Below are positions 63,330 to 64,000 of a DNA stretch of 64,000 bases, one piece after another. Below the pieces are notes generated by a model that saw only the letters and a list, made by a program, of their open reading frames with translations, made no database searches and was not told the origin of the DNA. The position numbers were made by a program, and so were the translations under genes. Each line of letters starts with the position of its first letter. Positions within the stretch are counted from its first letter, which is position 1. Origin of the DNA: Salinibacterium sp. SWN248 (GTDB lineage: Bacteria; Actinomycetota; Actinomycetes; Actinomycetales; Microbacteriaceae); assembly GCF_015864575.1 (NCBI RefSeq), contig NZ_JADYWW010000003.1, forward strand, positions 124,001 through 188,000, written 5' to 3'.

Positions 63330-63869
63330 TTAGCGCAGCGTCTTGAGGTACCAGGTTGTGGCGTTCGAGTTGTCGTTGTAGGGCTCGCACGGCTCGAAGC
63401 CGCTTGAACGGTAGAGCCCACCAGCCGCGGCGAGGCTTTCGTTGGTGTCGAGTACGAGTTCCGTAGCGCCCCAGGCGCGTGCGCGTCGTTCGAGTTCGCT
63501 GAGAAGCTGGCGGCCAAGACCCTTACCGCGACCATCAGGGCGCACCCACAGGTGCTTCACCTCGAACCTGCCGGGCTCAAGTTGGCGGATGCCGCCACAG
63601 CCGAGTGCGGTCGCCTTCGACTGAGCATCAACGGCAGATGCTTCCGATGCAACGGTGGGCTTCGCATCACGTCCGGGGCCAGCAGCAGGCTCGGGGGCCG
63701 TCTCGATGACCAGGAAAACCCCGCGCGGCTCAGTGAACTGTTCCGGCGTGGGAAACGTAGTGACATAGCCGGAGGGCGTCGGGAAGGTCTCAGCACGGTA
63801 GCTGAAGTATTCCGTCAGAAGTTCGTGGGCGAGGGCATCCGTCACGGGAAGAGAGCGAAACTGTGGCAC
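63330..63869 (-). CDS. GNAT family N-acetyltransferase
   Basis: 179 residues from GTG 63869, 6 bases after TACTCT. Acetyl-CoA loop VRPDGRGKGLGRQLLSELE and YRSSGFEPCEPYND are typical GNAT motifs. Acceptor unknown. Confidence 0.88.
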   Translation of the reverse strand: MPQFRSLPVTDALAHELLTEYFSYRAETFPTPSGYVTTFPTPEQFTEPRGVFLVIETAPEPAAGPGRDAKPTVASEASAVDAQSKATALGCGGIRQLEPGRFEVKHLWVRPDGRGKGLGRQLLSELERRARAWGATELVLDTNESLAAAGGLYRSSGFEPCEPYNDNSNATTWYLKTLR

Positions 63870-63875
63870 AGCACC

Positions 63876-63881
63876 AGAGTA
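63876..63881 (-). promoter_or_regulatory. -10 element of a probable leaderless transcript (GNAT)
   Basis: TACTCT on the minus strand, 6 bases before the GTG at 63869. Confidence 0.5.
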
Positions 63882-63927
63882 CTCGCGGCGCAGCGGGGGA
63901 GTAGTCGGTGAGCCCGCTCAGGATTGG

Positions 63928-63933
63928 TAGATT
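63928..63933 (+). promoter_or_regulatory. -10 element of a probable leaderless transcript (dapB)
   Basis: TAGATT, 6 bases before the ATG at 63940. Confidence 0.55.
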
Positions 63934-63939
63934 TGAACA

Positions 63940-64000
63940 ATGACAACGAAAGTAGCGGTAGTCGGCGCAACCGGTCGTATGGGCAAATACATCAGTGGCG
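63940..64000 (+). CDS. dapB: 4-hydroxy-tetrahydrodipicolinate reductase, N-terminal fragment
   Basis: Only the first 20 residues are in the window: MTTKVAVVGATGRMGKYISG, which contains the GATGRMG dinucleotide-binding motif of DapB. DapB acts in lysine and diaminopimelate synthesis. The position after pnp and the M16 peptidase gene agrees with actinobacterial gene order. Confidence 0.85.
   Translation, partial: MTTKVAVVGATGRMGKYISG

Overview
The window reads as chromosomal DNA of a high-GC Gram-positive bacterium, most likely an actinobacterium of the family Microbacteriaceae. This is inferred from gene content and order (proS-nusA-ylxR-infB-rbfA, truB-ribF, deoC with two aldehyde dehydrogenases, pnp with an M16 peptidase and dapB), from families typical of Actinobacteria (RskA anti-sigma factor, class F sortase, MarP-like protease, DUF5302, HelD), and from frequent GTG and TTG starts. 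I see no rRNA, tRNA, CRISPR array, insertion sequence, integrase or phage gene. It is core chromosome with small lineage-specific insertions.

Layout. 1-7.3 kb: end of ispG, then proS, nusA, ylxR, infB, rbfA (isoprenoid synthesis, proline charging, transcription and translation factors). 7.3-13.8 kb: mutY, a ketopantoate reductase-like gene, truB, two small membrane proteins, ribF, a small protein and a CynX-type transporter. 13.9-19.3 kb: ROK sugar kinase diverging from a deoxyribose operon (SorC/DeoR-type regulator, deoC, full-length and half-length aldehyde dehydrogenases). 19.4-31.4 kb: secreted CAP protein, SDR/DUF2867 protein, ribokinase, secreted glycerophosphodiesterase, M20 peptidase, DUF2207 protein, SNF2 helicase and aspA. 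31.5-45.8 kb: mostly envelope proteins (LEA-like, PrsW, VanZ, YhhN, MarP, HdeD), an Ada-AlkA repair fusion, a HelD-type helicase, two NERD-like paralogues and rpsO. 45.9-55.5 kb: oxidoreductase, BenE transporter, a DUF4397/sortase F/ECF sigma/RskA unit, a PucR-type regulator, an esterase, and a flavin monooxygenase/FMN reductase pair. 55.5-64 kb: pnp with a long leader, small membrane protein, PEBP protein, aldo/keto reductase, TetR regulator, M16 peptidase, histidine phosphatase, GNAT and the start of dapB.

Regulation. About twenty genes have a TANNNT hexamer ending 6 or 7 bases before the start codon and no Shine-Dalgarno sequence, the arrangement expected for leaderless transcripts. These cases fix several start codons. 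Genes inside operons instead overlap (ATGA) or carry AGGAG-like sites.

The least explained object is at 61040-61215, between tetR and the M16 peptidase gene. Four consecutive hairpins have different stems but the same TTCGGGT loop, followed by a near-perfect 30-base palindrome with a T6 tract. It looks like an unrecognised structured RNA, or a structured tetR leader if read from the other strand. The palindrome also resembles a TetR operator, and one of its arms recurs upstream of the aldo/keto reductase gene.
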